Shown in pieces: positions 43,191-52,301 of a DNA stretch of 64,000 nt. This stretch comes from an uncultured Eubacteriales bacterium (GTDB lineage: Bacteria; Bacillota; Clostridia; Oscillospirales; Acutalibacteraceae), in NCBI GenBank assembly GCA_934486705.1, contig CAKSQS010000005.1, positions 1-64,000 on the forward strand. Reading direction: 5' to 3'. A model generated the notes under the pieces. The model had not been told where the DNA came from and ran no database searches. It worked only from the letters and a program-made list of their open reading frames with translations. How positions within the stretch are numbered: the first letter of the stretch is position 1; each line of letters opens with the position of its first letter. The translations under genes and the position numbers were made by a program.

Positions 43191-44705
43191 ATGAATTTCA
43201 AGAAAGGCGTATACAATATTGTTTTCGGAATAATCGGTCAAGTGCTTACGGTTCTGTTTGCAATAATAGTCCCGAAAGTAATTATAATCGGTTATGGCTC
43301 GTCGGTTAACGGACTGCTTTCAACCATAAATCAGTTATTCGTATACCTTTCGCTGTTTGAGGCGGGAGTCGGAACCGCAACGCTTCAGGCGCTTTATAAA
43401 CCGCTGACCGAAAATAACCGAGGAAAGATCAACTCGGTTCTTGCGGCGACGCATAAATATTATATCCGTACAAGTAAGCTGTATTTTGCGGCGCTCGTTT
43501 TGTTTTCCGCGCTTTATCCGTGCATAATAAAACGCGGGAGCATAAGCTACCTTATGGCGGCGCTGCTGATATTTTTCGGCGGACTCGGCAATGTGGTTAA
43601 TTTTATGTTTCAGGGGAAATATAAAATTTTGCTGCAGGCCGAAGGAAAGTCTTATGTGGTAACAAACATAACCACAATAATATCGGTTTTAATAAACTTA
43701 AGCAAAATTATTCTGATCAAAAGCGGATTTGACGTTCTGATGGTTCAGATAGTCTTTTTCGTTTTCAATGTTTTGCAGATGGTACTTTTTGAAGTATATA
43801 TCCGATTAAAATATAAATGGATAGACCTGACCGTTTCCCCCGATGAAGAAGCGATAAGTCAAAAAAATTCGGTATTGGTGCATCAGGTATCTACCCTTAT
43901 TTTTTCCAATACCGATATGATAATCCTTTCGATTATAAACGGTCTCAAAGCAGTCAGCCTTTATACGGTTTATAATTATATATATACTACCGTACTGAAT
44001 CTTTTTTCCACCATAAACAACGGTCTTGTTTTTTACCTCGGACAGACATATCATTCCGACAGAAAAAGATTCATTCAAATATATCGACTTTATGAATTTG
44101 ATATAATGACGGTCGGATATTATATGTTTACGGTAATAGGAATTTTAACCCTGCCGTTTATGAAACTTTATACCTCGGGTATGACAGACTATAATTATAT
44201 CAATGTGTGGCTGCCGCCGCTTTTTGTATCGGTACAGTTTTTAAGCATTGCAAGATTTGCGGCAAATAATCTTGTAAATATTGCGGGTCATTTTAAAAAA
44301 ACGCAGAACCGCGCCATATTGGAAACGGCGATAAATATTGTGTTGTCGATTGCCTTTGCTTTTAAATTCGGAATATACGGTATACTGTTCGGAACAATAG
44401 CGGCATTGCTTTACAGGACAAACGATTTTTTGATCTATTCCAACAGGGTGATTCTCAATGAGTCTTCTTGGCCGTCGTACCGTGTATGGATTACAAACAC
44501 TGCGGTGGCAGCGGCTTGTTTTGCGTACTTTTATAATCATATAGATCTATGCCGATCTTATTATCAGCTTGTTGTTACGGGAATTATATATTCGTTAATA
44601 ATTTTACTCATATTTATTGCAGGCAACCTTATTCTTAACTTCAATATGATGAAAGCAAATCTGTTGCTTATAAAAAACCGTGTTGTAAAGCTGAAAAACC
44701 GTTAA
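43191..44705 (+). CDS. Wzx-like polysaccharide flippase (MATE/MOP family)
   Basis: 504 residues with about 12-14 membrane helices. The N-terminus YNIVFGIIGQVLTVLFAIIV and the many paired helices fit the MOP superfamily flippases that move lipid-linked repeat units to the outer face. It completes the Wzx/Wzy/Wzz set. Followed after 16 nt by comEC, which returns to the GC-richer composition. Confidence 0.85.
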   Translation: MNFKKGVYNIVFGIIGQVLTVLFAIIVPKVIIIGYGSSVNGLLSTINQLFVYLSLFEAGVGTATLQALYKPLTENNRGKINSVLAATHKYYIRTSKLYFAALVLFSALYPCIIKRGSISYLMAALLIFFGGLGNVVNFMFQGKYKILLQAEGKSYVVTNITTIISVLINLSKIILIKSGFDVLMVQIVFFVFNVLQMVLFEVYIRLKYKWIDLTVSPDEEAISQKNSVLVHQVSTLIFSNTDMIILSIINGLKAVSLYTVYNYIYTTVLNLFSTINNGLVFYLGQTYHSDRKRFIQIYRLYEFDIMTVGYYMFTVIGILTLPFMKLYTSGMTDYNYINVWLPPLFVSVQFLSIARFAANNLVNIAGHFKKTQNRAILETAINIVLSIAFAFKFGIYGILFGTIAALLYRTNDFLIYSNRVILNESSWPSYRVWITNTAVAAACFAYFYNHIDLCRSYYQLVVTGIIYSLIILLIFIAGNLILNFNMMKANLLLIKNRVVKLKNR

Positions 44706-44721
44706 AAGGAGATGAATTATT

Positions 44722-46236
44722 ATGGCGGATTATCTTAAAAAGCGCCCCATGCTTTTATGCGCGATTGTTTCAGCTGCGCTGTGCATAGCGGGCTTTTACT
44801 CGCAATCCGCCGTATTTTTCTGCGGCATAGTCCTAATAATTCTGTTCTTTTCAGCCCTTTATTTCCGTCGTCCCGCCGAAATAATTGTTACTCTCATACT
44901 GGCTGTTACGGCAGTCAGTATTCTTTTGACATCTATTAACGCGGCGGAGCTGTCGAAGCTTAACGGCGACACCGTAAAGGGTGAATTTACGGTTGTGAGT
45001 GAGCCTGAAAATCACGGAACGTACACAAGCGAGGTTTTAGAGGTATGCAAATGCGGACAGCTTAAAAAAGGTACGCGCATACTTTGCAGCTGCTACGGCG
45101 AGAGCGCGCCCGAATACGGTAACCGCATAGAGGCAAACGCGTCTCTTTCAACCTTTAAAAACGGTACGCAGAAAAGAGCATATTACTCCGAGGGAATATT
45201 CTTGCGCGGCAGCCTTAAAAACGTTAAGGTAGAATACGGAAACGACGACCCCGTGCTGCATATAATAGGAAACATACGCAAGTATATTAAAAATACGCTG
45301 TTTTCAAATATGGGGTACGACGAGGCTGCTACCGTTGCGGCAATTACAATAGGCGATCGCTCCTACTTTTCCGATGAATTTTACGCAAATATAAAAAATG
45401 CGGGCGTCAGCCACGTTATGGTGGTTTCGGGTATGCACCTGTCGGTTATTGTGGGTCTTACCGCATTCTTTATTAAAAAACATTTTTACAATAAATATTT
45501 AAGGGCGCTTGTTATGTTTGCAACCGTGCTTTTTATGGCGGCGGTATGCGGCTTTACAAAATCAATTCTTCGCGCGGGCTTTTGCTCGCTCTTTGTTGCC
45601 GCAAGCATTCTGTCCGAGCGGGATAACACCGCCGAAAACTCCTTAGGCGGTGCGGCGGCGCTGTTGTTTGTAATTTCGCCGTTTACTGTTTTCAGCGTTT
45701 CCTTTCAGCTTTCATTCCTTTCCACCCTCGGCATTGTTTCGGTGGCTATGCCGTGCCTTGACTTTATCAAGGAAAGAAAGCTTTTAAAAACGGGAGCGGC
45801 ATATGCTTTTGCTTCAGCAATATTTGTAACCCTTTCCGCCACGCTTTTCACACTGCCGGTCTCTATTTACACCTTCGGCTATATTTCAAACGTTTCGGTA
45901 TTTACCAATTTACTTATAGACGCGGTATCGGGCATAGCCCTGCAAATTTCTGCAGTGGGTCTGCTTTTAAGCCTTTGTTTCCCGCATATATCAAGGCTTT
46001 TGTTTATTGCCGCCGAGTTCGCTGCCGACTACATTAACCGTGTTATAAATCTATTCGGTTCTCTTCCGTTTGCCACTTCCGATATGGGAACAGGGGAGTT
46101 TTACGCGTCGGTCTTTCTTGTGGCTGCGGTAATAGCCGCACTGCTCGCCTTTAAAAAGCATCTTTACAGGCTAAGGCTTAATGAAATTTACCGAAAGATT
46201 GCAAGCGAAGGGGGCAGAAAATTAAAATGGCTGTGA
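44722..46236 (+). CDS. comEC: ComEC/Rec2-type DNA uptake channel, lacking the C-terminal nuclease domain
   Basis: 504 residues. N-terminal helices and an OB-like DUF4131 region, then the ComEC competence domain: HVMVVSGMHLSVIVGL, FTKSILRAGFCSLF, SFQLSFLSTLGIV. Normal ComEC of Firmicutes is about 750 residues and ends in a metallo-beta-lactamase domain; this one stops at the membrane domain. It is followed by holA, the usual neighbour, so the shortening is at the gene's 3' end. SD AAAGGAG before the ATG. Confidence 0.88.
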   Translation: MADYLKKRPMLLCAIVSAALCIAGFYSQSAVFFCGIVLIILFFSALYFRRPAEIIVTLILAVTAVSILLTSINAAELSKLNGDTVKGEFTVVSEPENHGTYTSEVLEVCKCGQLKKGTRILCSCYGESAPEYGNRIEANASLSTFKNGTQKRAYYSEGIFLRGSLKNVKVEYGNDDPVLHIIGNIRKYIKNTLFSNMGYDEAATVAAITIGDRSYFSDEFYANIKNAGVSHVMVVSGMHLSVIVGLTAFFIKKHFYNKYLRALVMFATVLFMAAVCGFTKSILRAGFCSLFVAASILSERDNTAENSLGGAAALLFVISPFTVFSVSFQLSFLSTLGIVSVAMPCLDFIKERKLLKTGAAYAFASAIFVTLSATLFTLPVSIYTFGYISNVSVFTNLLIDAVSGIALQISAVGLLLSLCFPHISRLLFIAAEFAADYINRVINLFGSLPFATSDMGTGEFYASVFLVAAVIAALLAFKKHLYRLRLNEIYRKIASEGGRKLKWL

Positions 46237-47285
46237 TATATGAGGATGCGCTTAAAGGTCAGATTAAAAGCGGTGTTTTATCGCTGGTTTACATAATACT
46301 TGGCGAAGACGACTTTTTAAAGCGTATGTATGTTGATAAAATAACAGCGCTTGTAGCGGATAAGGACGATATTTTTAATTACAGCCGTTTCGGTGCGGAC
46401 TGTAATTTGCAGGATGTATACGACTTTTTGGAGCAGCTGCCCGTAATGTCGGATAAAAAGTGCGCGGTGCTTTGCGATTACGATATTGAGCACTGCGGTG
46501 TAAATGACTTTGAAAAGCTTTTAAGCCTTGTTACAAACCCGACCGACGACGCGGTTTTTGTTATATGGTTCGATTCGCTGTTTCCCGACCCGAAAAAAAG
46601 CGCGCGGCTTAAAAAGCTTATTTCCAAAGCCGAAAAGGGCGGCGGGTGCGCGGTGCTGCTTAATCACCGCAGAGTGCCCGAGCTTGTTAAAATGCTGACC
46701 GACGGCGCGCAAAAGCGGGGCTGTACCTTTGAGCCTGCCGCAGCAAAATATCTTGTGGAAACGGCGGGAGAAGACATTTCTACATTGCAAAATGAGCTTA
46801 ATAAGCTCTGCTTTTATCTGCCCGGCGGCACTATTACTCGGCAGGATGTGGATTTAGTTTCGGTAAAAACGGTGGAGGCGTCGGTTTACAATCTTTCAAA
46901 ACACATATTTTCGCGAAATGCGGGCGAGGCGCTGAAAACTCTTGACGAGCTTTTCTTTATGCGGCTTGAGCCTATGATTATATTATACACTGTGTCATCG
47001 GCTTATGTTGATTTATACCGCGTTTTCGTTTGCCGCAAAAAGGGAATGAAAAACCCCGAAATCGCGGCGGAGTTCGGCTATAAGGGGCGCGAATTTGTAA
47101 TTGACCGCGCCGCGCAGAACCTTTCAAAATTCGATTTTAAAAGGCTTTCCTTAAGCTTTGAGGCGCTGCTCTCGGCAGATAAACAGCTGAAATCCTTCGG
47201 GGCTGACCCGCGCACCGTGCTTGAACAGTTGACTGTGCGGCTTATATACATTATTGCAAAGGGTGAAAGCGTTGATAAAGCTTGA
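46227..47285 (+). CDS. holA: DNA polymerase III subunit delta
   Basis: 352 residues. Clamp-loader wrench that opens the beta clamp. The N-terminal YIILGEDDFLKRMYVDKI, EQLPVMSDKKCAVL, the central LVETAGEDISTLQNELNKL and helical C-terminus are typical. It overlaps comEC by 10 nt and the rnmV gene by 14 nt, indicating one transcript. Confidence 0.93.
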   Translation: MAVIYEDALKGQIKSGVLSLVYIILGEDDFLKRMYVDKITALVADKDDIFNYSRFGADCNLQDVYDFLEQLPVMSDKKCAVLCDYDIEHCGVNDFEKLLSLVTNPTDDAVFVIWFDSLFPDPKKSARLKKLISKAEKGGGCAVLLNHRRVPELVKMLTDGAQKRGCTFEPAAAKYLVETAGEDISTLQNELNKLCFYLPGGTITRQDVDLVSVKTVEASVYNLSKHIFSRNAGEALKTLDELFFMRLEPMIILYTVSSAYVDLYRVFVCRKKGMKNPEIAAEFGYKGREFVIDRAAQNLSKFDFKRLSLSFEALLSADKQLKSFGADPRTVLEQLTVRLIYIIAKGESVDKA

Positions 47286-47871
47286 CCGACCCGTAATTGT
47301 TGAGGGAAAGTACGATAAAATAACCCTTGAAAATGTTATTGACGCGCTTATAATTCCGACAGACGGCTTTGGGATTTTTAAAAACCCCGAAAAAACGGCG
47401 CTTATACGGGCGGCGTCGCGGGGAAAAGGCGTTATTGTTATGACCGACTCCGACAGCGCGGGGGCGGTTATTCGTGCCTACCTAAAAAAAATTCTCGGCG
47501 ACGCCGAGATTATAAACGTCTATGTTCCCGAGCTTAAGGGCAAGGAACGGCGAAAGACGAAATATTCAAAAGAGGGGCTTTTGGGCGTTGAGGGAATGTC
47601 GCCCGAAATTATAGCCGCGGCACTTGAAAAAAACGGCGCTTTAGTTGAGTGCGCACCCGAAAAACGGCGGATAACCAAGAACGATATGTTTGCGGCGGGG
47701 CTTTCGGGCAGAGCGGACAGCACCGCCGCCAGACGTGAATTTTTAAGCTTTTTAGAGTTGCCGCAGAGCCTTTCATCCTCTGCAATGCTTGATGTTTTAA
47801 ACAATATGATGACATATGAAGAGTTTTTGAAAAAGGCAAGGCTGTGGCAGGAAAGCAGGCGCAAGGGTTGA
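47272..47871 (+). CDS. rnmV: Ribonuclease M5
   Basis: 199 residues. TOPRIM nuclease that matures 5S rRNA. TOPRIM residues are VIVEGKYDK (Glu) and MTDSDSAGAVIR (DxD). The start is TTG at 47272, 6 nt after AAAGGGTG (47258-47265). Earlier in-frame TTG/GTG codons overlap or precede that SD. In many Firmicutes rnmV neighbours ksgA; here it lies after holA. Confidence 0.9.
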   Translation: MIKLDRPVIVEGKYDKITLENVIDALIIPTDGFGIFKNPEKTALIRAASRGKGVIVMTDSDSAGAVIRAYLKKILGDAEIINVYVPELKGKERRKTKYSKEGLLGVEGMSPEIIAAALEKNGALVECAPEKRRITKNDMFAAGLSGRADSTAARREFLSFLELPQSLSSSAMLDVLNNMMTYEEFLKKARLWQESRRKG

Positions 47872-47875
47872 TAAT

Positions 47876-48256
47876 TCAATCCTTTGCCGTAAATATCATA
47901 ACAAGCGGCAGCGCGCAGGGAAAGATCGGTGCGAAAAAGAGTAAAAATGTTTCTAACCCAAACGGGAATAAAAGGAAAAATGCAAACGAAAATATTACAA
48001 AAGCAAGCGGACCTACGGCTGCGAGAAAGGCGACCGCAAACAGTGCGACGGCAGTAATTCTGTTCAGTTTATTCGCGCACAAAAGCGCACCGAGAGCGGC
48101 ATAAATACCCGCCGATACGATACCTTGCGGTATCCACAGCATTGCGAAATTCGGCCCCGGATCTTTTATAATGCATGATAAAAAGTAAATTCCCGAAGCC
48201 AAAAACGCAATTGAGAATAAAAACGAAAGGCAAATAGGAAAAATTCGCTTTTTCAT
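47876..48256 (-). CDS. Small membrane protein, unknown
   Basis: 126 residues with about four hydrophobic helices and a Lys/Arg-rich N-terminus (MKKRIFPI). No family recognised. It is convergent with rnmV (5 bp apart) and downstream of a lipase-like gene on the same strand, 15 nt away, so probably co-transcribed with it. Confidence 0.6.
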   Translation of the reverse strand: MKKRIFPICLSFLFSIAFLASGIYFLSCIIKDPGPNFAMLWIPQGIVSAGIYAALGALLCANKLNRITAVALFAVAFLAAVGPLAFVIFSFAFFLLFPFGLETFLLFFAPIFPCALPLVMIFTAKD

Positions 48257-48271
48257 AGATAATACCTCGCT

Positions 48272-49192
48272 TTATTTTTCTATAAACTCCAAAATATCAT
48301 TCATAACGTCCTGCCTGCAAATATCGTTGTGTATTTCGTGGCGGCAGTTTTCATAAAGCTTTATATTAACATCTTCCATACCTGCGGCTTTAAGCCTTTT
48401 ATAAACCGTTTTAACTCCCTTGCCGTAATTTCCCACGGGGTCGTGCGTGCCGGAAATTAAGAGTACAGGGAGATTTTTGCGCATATTTTTAAACCAAGCG
48501 CCGCGGTTGCTGAGCTGATTCAGCTTTACAAGGTCGTGCATGGCGGACACTGTGAATTTAAAGGTGCAGTATTCATCCGCCGCATATTTTTCGATAACCT
48601 CGCGGTCGGATGTTACCCAATCGTACTCGCTTTCCCCCTCAAAGCGCTTGTTATACGCGCCGAAAGCGATATTGTTTATAAGCTTAGAGCGGTGCTTTTG
48701 CCCGAAAAACAGCTGCATTATGTCGGTCAGCAGCAGCCCGAAGGGCGCTGCGGCGTTAGGTCCGCCCGTTCCGCAGATTATGAATTTTTCAATCCCGTCG
48801 CCGTAATTTTCGGCGACTATACGGGAAATAAACGAGCCCATTGAGTGCCCCATAAGGTAAAGCGGTTTATCGGGGAACATTTTTCTCACTGCGTCTTCAA
48901 AGGCTTTAACGTCGTTCACAAGGTATTTCCAGCCGTTGCGGTGGGCTATAAAGCCGAGTTCATCCTTATTTTTCGCCGTTTCGCCGTGACCTAAATTATC
49001 ATAGCCGCAGCAAACATAGCCCTTTTCAGCCAAAAATGCGAAAATATGGTCGTAGCGCGCTATATATTCGCACATACCGTGAACAATATGGAAAATGCCC
49101 TTAATTTCGCCCTCGGGTATATAAATTCTGCCTTTAAGCGTGTGAATATTATCAGTGCCCGGCACTTCTATTGCTTTAAGCTCGTATTGCAT
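48272..49192 (-). CDS. Alpha/beta hydrolase (lysophospholipase / monoacylglycerol lipase-like)
   Basis: 306 residues. GIFHIVHGMCEYIARYDHI gives the oxyanion HG, GHSMGSFI the nucleophile Ser, SGTHDPVGN the Asp, and NCRHEIHND the His. The pattern is that of Hydrolase_4 lipases. It lies 12 nt downstream of glpK on the same strand. A lipase releasing glycerol next to glycerol kinase suggests a lipid-glycerol salvage pair. Confidence 0.87.
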   Translation of the reverse strand: MQYELKAIEVPGTDNIHTLKGRIYIPEGEIKGIFHIVHGMCEYIARYDHIFAFLAEKGYVCCGYDNLGHGETAKNKDELGFIAHRNGWKYLVNDVKAFEDAVRKMFPDKPLYLMGHSMGSFISRIVAENYGDGIEKFIICGTGGPNAAAPFGLLLTDIMQLFFGQKHRSKLINNIAFGAYNKRFEGESEYDWVTSDREVIEKYAADEYCTFKFTVSAMHDLVKLNQLSNRGAWFKNMRKNLPVLLISGTHDPVGNYGKGVKTVYKRLKAAGMEDVNIKLYENCRHEIHNDICRQDVMNDILEFIEK

Positions 49193-49204
49193 AGATATTC
49201 CTCC

Positions 49205-50683
49205 TCAAAAGGCTTTGGTGCTGCGCACGGCGCGTTTCCAGCCGTCCGTCAGTGCTTCGCGGTGTTTTGCCGTAATTGCGGGTTTAAACTCGGTCTGATT
49301 ATCGGGCAGGCGAAGTATCTCGCTTTTATTCTTCCAAAAGCCCACGGCAAGCCCCGCAAGATAAGCCGCCCCTGCGGCGGTAGCCTCGGTCTGCGCGGGT
49401 CTTATAACCCCTACATCCGAAATATCCGCCTGAAACTGCATTAAAAAGTTATTTGCGGCGGCTCCGCCGTCCGCTCTTATGTGATTGATAGGCAGCCCCG
49501 TGTCCGCTTTAAGCGCGGTTATAAGGTCGTTAGTCTGGTAGGCTATAGCCTCAAGGCAAGCCCTTATTATGTGGTTTTTGCCGCTGCCGCGCGTAAGCCC
49601 GCAAATTGTGCCGCGGGCGTACATATCCCAGTAAGGCGCGCCCAACCCCGCAAAGGCGGGAACAATGTAGACCCCTGCGGAATCGGGAACGGAAAGCGCC
49701 GCTTTTTCGCTTTCGGCAGCTGATGCTATAAGCCCCAATTCATCGCGCAGCCACTGAATGACCGCGCCGCCCACAAACACGCTGCCCTCAAGCGCGTAGC
49801 ATATATTATCGCCCGCGTCGGCGGCAATGGTGGTTATAAGCCCGTTTTTGCTTTCATAAGCGGTAGTTCCTGTATTCATAAGCAAAAAGCAGCCCGTGCC
49901 GTAGGTGTTTTTAATATCGCCCTCGCAAAAGCATTTCTGCCCGAAAAGCGCCGCCTGCTGGTCACCCGCAATGCCCGAAACGGGTATTTCCGCGCCCAAA
50001 ATGTTTACATTGCCGTAAATTTCGCTGCTTGAGCGCACCTCGGGCAGCATACATTCGGGAATTTGCAGTATTTCAAGTATTCTTTTATCCCAGTTGAGCG
50101 CGTGTATATCGTAAAGCATTGTTCTTGCGGCGTTTGTGCGGTCGGTAACGTGAATTTTGCCGCCTGAAAGCTTCCATATAAGCCAGGTATCAACCGTGCC
50201 GAAAAGCAGTTCGCCGTTTTCGGCTCTGTCGCGTGCAGAGGGCACATTATCAAGTATCCATTTAATTTTGGTGGCGCTGAAATATGCGTCAATGCGCAGC
50301 CCCGTTGTTTTGCGTATATATTCCTCTAAGCCGTCGGCGCGTAATTTATCGCACATTTCGGAGGTGCGGCGGCATTGCCACACTATCGCGTTATAAATCG
50401 GCTCGCCCGTATTTTTATCCCATATAATCGTGGTCTCGCGCTGATTTGTAACCCCCACTGCGGCAATTTCCTCGGCAGAGGCGCCTATTGCCGTTATAGC
50501 CTCGGTAACGGCGGCGTACTGAACCGAGAATATTTCCACGGGGTCGTGCTCCACAAAGCCCGGCTGCGGGTATATTTGTTTAAATTCCCTTTGTGCTACC
50601 GATACGACGCCCGCGCCCTTATCAAAAAGCACGGCGCGGGCGCTCGTTGTACCCTCGTCAAGCGTTAAAATATACTTTTTCAT
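49205..50683 (-). CDS. glpK: Glycerol kinase
   Basis: 492 residues, standard length. ATP-dependent phosphorylation of glycerol. LDEGTTSARAVLFD at the N-terminus, GVTNQRETTIIWDK, and the C-terminal signature LRADGGAAANNFLMQFQAD in the second domain. No glpF or glpD nearby. It overlaps the alanine racemase gene by 4 nt and precedes a lipase-like gene. Confidence 0.96.
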   Translation of the reverse strand: MKKYILTLDEGTTSARAVLFDKGAGVVSVAQREFKQIYPQPGFVEHDPVEIFSVQYAAVTEAITAIGASAEEIAAVGVTNQRETTIIWDKNTGEPIYNAIVWQCRRTSEMCDKLRADGLEEYIRKTTGLRIDAYFSATKIKWILDNVPSARDRAENGELLFGTVDTWLIWKLSGGKIHVTDRTNAARTMLYDIHALNWDKRILEILQIPECMLPEVRSSSEIYGNVNILGAEIPVSGIAGDQQAALFGQKCFCEGDIKNTYGTGCFLLMNTGTTAYESKNGLITTIAADAGDNICYALEGSVFVGGAVIQWLRDELGLIASAAESEKAALSVPDSAGVYIVPAFAGLGAPYWDMYARGTICGLTRGSGKNHIIRACLEAIAYQTNDLITALKADTGLPINHIRADGGAAANNFLMQFQADISDVGVIRPAQTEATAAGAAYLAGLAVGFWKNKSEILRLPDNQTEFKPAITAKHREALTDGWKRAVRSTKAF

Positions 50684-51819
50684 ATCGCACCGTTTTTTAC
50701 TATTATTCGCGGAACGCGCGGGGATATGCCGCAGATTATTTCATAATTTATTGTGCCGCACATATCCGCAAGCTCCTCAACGGGTAATTCCTTGCCGAAT
50801 AAAATTACCTCGTCGCCCTGCTTTACGTCCTCAATATCCGTCACGTCAACCGACATCTGGTCCATACATATCCTGCCGATTATGGGGGCTTTTTTGCCCT
50901 TTATTAAAACATAGCCTTTATTTGAGAGCAGCCGCGGGTAGCCGTCGGCATAGCCTGCGGTTACTGTGGCGGTTTTCATTTCCTTTTCGGCGGTAAAGGT
51001 TCTGCCGTAGCTTACGGTATCGCCCTTTTTAACGGTTTTAACCATTGAAACAACCGATTTCACCGTCATTGCGGGTATAAAATCTTCTTTCAGCTTTAAG
51101 CCGGAAGATGGGGTAAGCCCGTAAAGAATTATACCCGGGCGGCACATATCAAGGTGCTTATCGGTATCAAGGCAGAAAGCCGCCGAATTGCAGCAGTGGC
51201 AAATTTTCGGGGTAAGCCCCGCCATTATAAAGCGCTCTTTTGCCGCAATAAAGCGCGAATACTGCGCGGCGGTAAAGCCGTCCTCCTCTTTGGGGGTGCG
51301 GTCGGAAACGGCAAAATGCGTGAAAATTCCGCCGAAATCAAAGCCCGGCAGCCGCGCGGCGTCAATTGCGTCCTCAATCCCCGCAAGGGAGCTATCGCGG
51401 CAATCAAACCCTATGCGGCTCATACCCGTATCAAGCTTTATGTGTATTTTAATTCTTACCTTATCCGCCGTAGCTTTCTGTGAAAGAGCAGCGGCGTATT
51501 CGGGGGAGTAAACGCTTTGGGTTATATCGTTGATATAAAGCTGCGAAGCCATACTTACGGGCGTATAGCCCAAAATCAAAATAGGCTTGGTTATACCGCA
51601 GCCGCGCAGCGTTACCGCCTCTTCTATATTTGAAACGGCGAAAGCGTCAGCCCCCTCTGTTTCAAGCAGGGGAGCGACGTTGCGCGCGGAGTGACCGTAG
51701 GCATCCGCCTTTACAACCGCCATTATTTTAGCGCCCGCTGCCTCTTTTTTAATAATACCGAAATTATGTACAAGGGCGTCAACATCAATTTCCGCCCAGG
51801 TTCTGTGAAGAAATTCCAC
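50680..51819 (-). CDS. alr: Alanine racemase
   Basis: 379 residues. PLP enzyme making D-alanine for peptidoglycan. The PLP lysine lies in AVVKADAYGHS (about K35), IILYGLTPS and SYGRTF (catalytic Tyr), and MDQMSVDVTD are typical. Its stop overlaps the glpK start. It is 13 nt downstream of a small membrane-protein gene. Confidence 0.96.
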   Translation of the reverse strand: MEFLHRTWAEIDVDALVHNFGIIKKEAAGAKIMAVVKADAYGHSARNVAPLLETEGADAFAVSNIEEAVTLRGCGITKPILILGYTPVSMASQLYINDITQSVYSPEYAAALSQKATADKVRIKIHIKLDTGMSRIGFDCRDSSLAGIEDAIDAARLPGFDFGGIFTHFAVSDRTPKEEDGFTAAQYSRFIAAKERFIMAGLTPKICHCCNSAAFCLDTDKHLDMCRPGIILYGLTPSSGLKLKEDFIPAMTVKSVVSMVKTVKKGDTVSYGRTFTAEKEMKTATVTAGYADGYPRLLSNKGYVLIKGKKAPIIGRICMDQMSVDVTDIEDVKQGDEVILFGKELPVEELADMCGTINYEIICGISPRVPRIIVKNGAI

Positions 51820-51832
51820 TTTTATTTCCGCC

Positions 51833-52234
51833 TTATTTTTTAATAATATTATTGCCCAACTGTTTTTTTACCTTGCCCGCAAACGGAATACACACAAGGC
51901 TTAAAAGCACCCAAAGGCAGGAATAGGGCATACAAATCTGCCCGCCTATGTTCATTGGCATTTTGCTGTAATCCCAAACGTTCTTCTTTAAAATTATATT
52001 AAATACAACGCCGAAAATGAACTCAATACCCGTAACGAAGGTGCTGCCTACAAGTCCTTTTATCAAAAGTCCCGCTTTTTTGAGCTTTTCGCTTATTGTG
52101 CCGAAGAACACAAAGCAAATTCCACCCGCCCCTAACATTGACCAGTGCGTGTAGCCGCGCCACATAACCTCAATAAGCCCGTAGCCCACAGCGCCTATTG
52201 AAAAAAGCATAAATCTTATTTTTCGCTGTTTCAT
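51833..52234 (-). CDS. Multi-helix membrane protein (CmpB/ABC-transporter type IV-like)
   Basis: 133 residues with four hydrophobic helices. YGLIEVMWRGYTHWSM and FVTGIEFIFGVVFNI with NVWDYS fit the family named putative ABC-transporter type IV (CmpB). Function unknown. I place the start at 52234, following GGGTG. The ATG at 52246 lies in the inverted repeat itself and has no SD. Confidence 0.65.
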   Translation of the reverse strand: MKQRKIRFMLFSIGAVGYGLIEVMWRGYTHWSMLGAGGICFVFFGTISEKLKKAGLLIKGLVGSTFVTGIEFIFGVVFNIILKKNVWDYSKMPMNIGGQICMPYSCLWVLLSLVCIPFAGKVKKQLGNNIIKK

Positions 52235-52235
52235 T

Positions 52236-52264
52236 TTATCACCCATAGTTATTATGGGTGATAA
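52236..52264 (-). promoter_or_regulatory. Perfect 12-bp inverted repeat over the ribosome binding site
   Basis: TTATCACCCATA (52236-52247) and TATGGGTGATAA (52253-52264), 5-nt spacer. In the mRNA the SD GGGTG of the 52234 gene is in the downstream arm, so folding would hide it. It could equally be a DNA operator. Confidence 0.6.
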
Positions 52265-52301
52265 TTCTTTCGGCTATTCAGCCAAAGCCGTGCAGTAAAA
52301 A

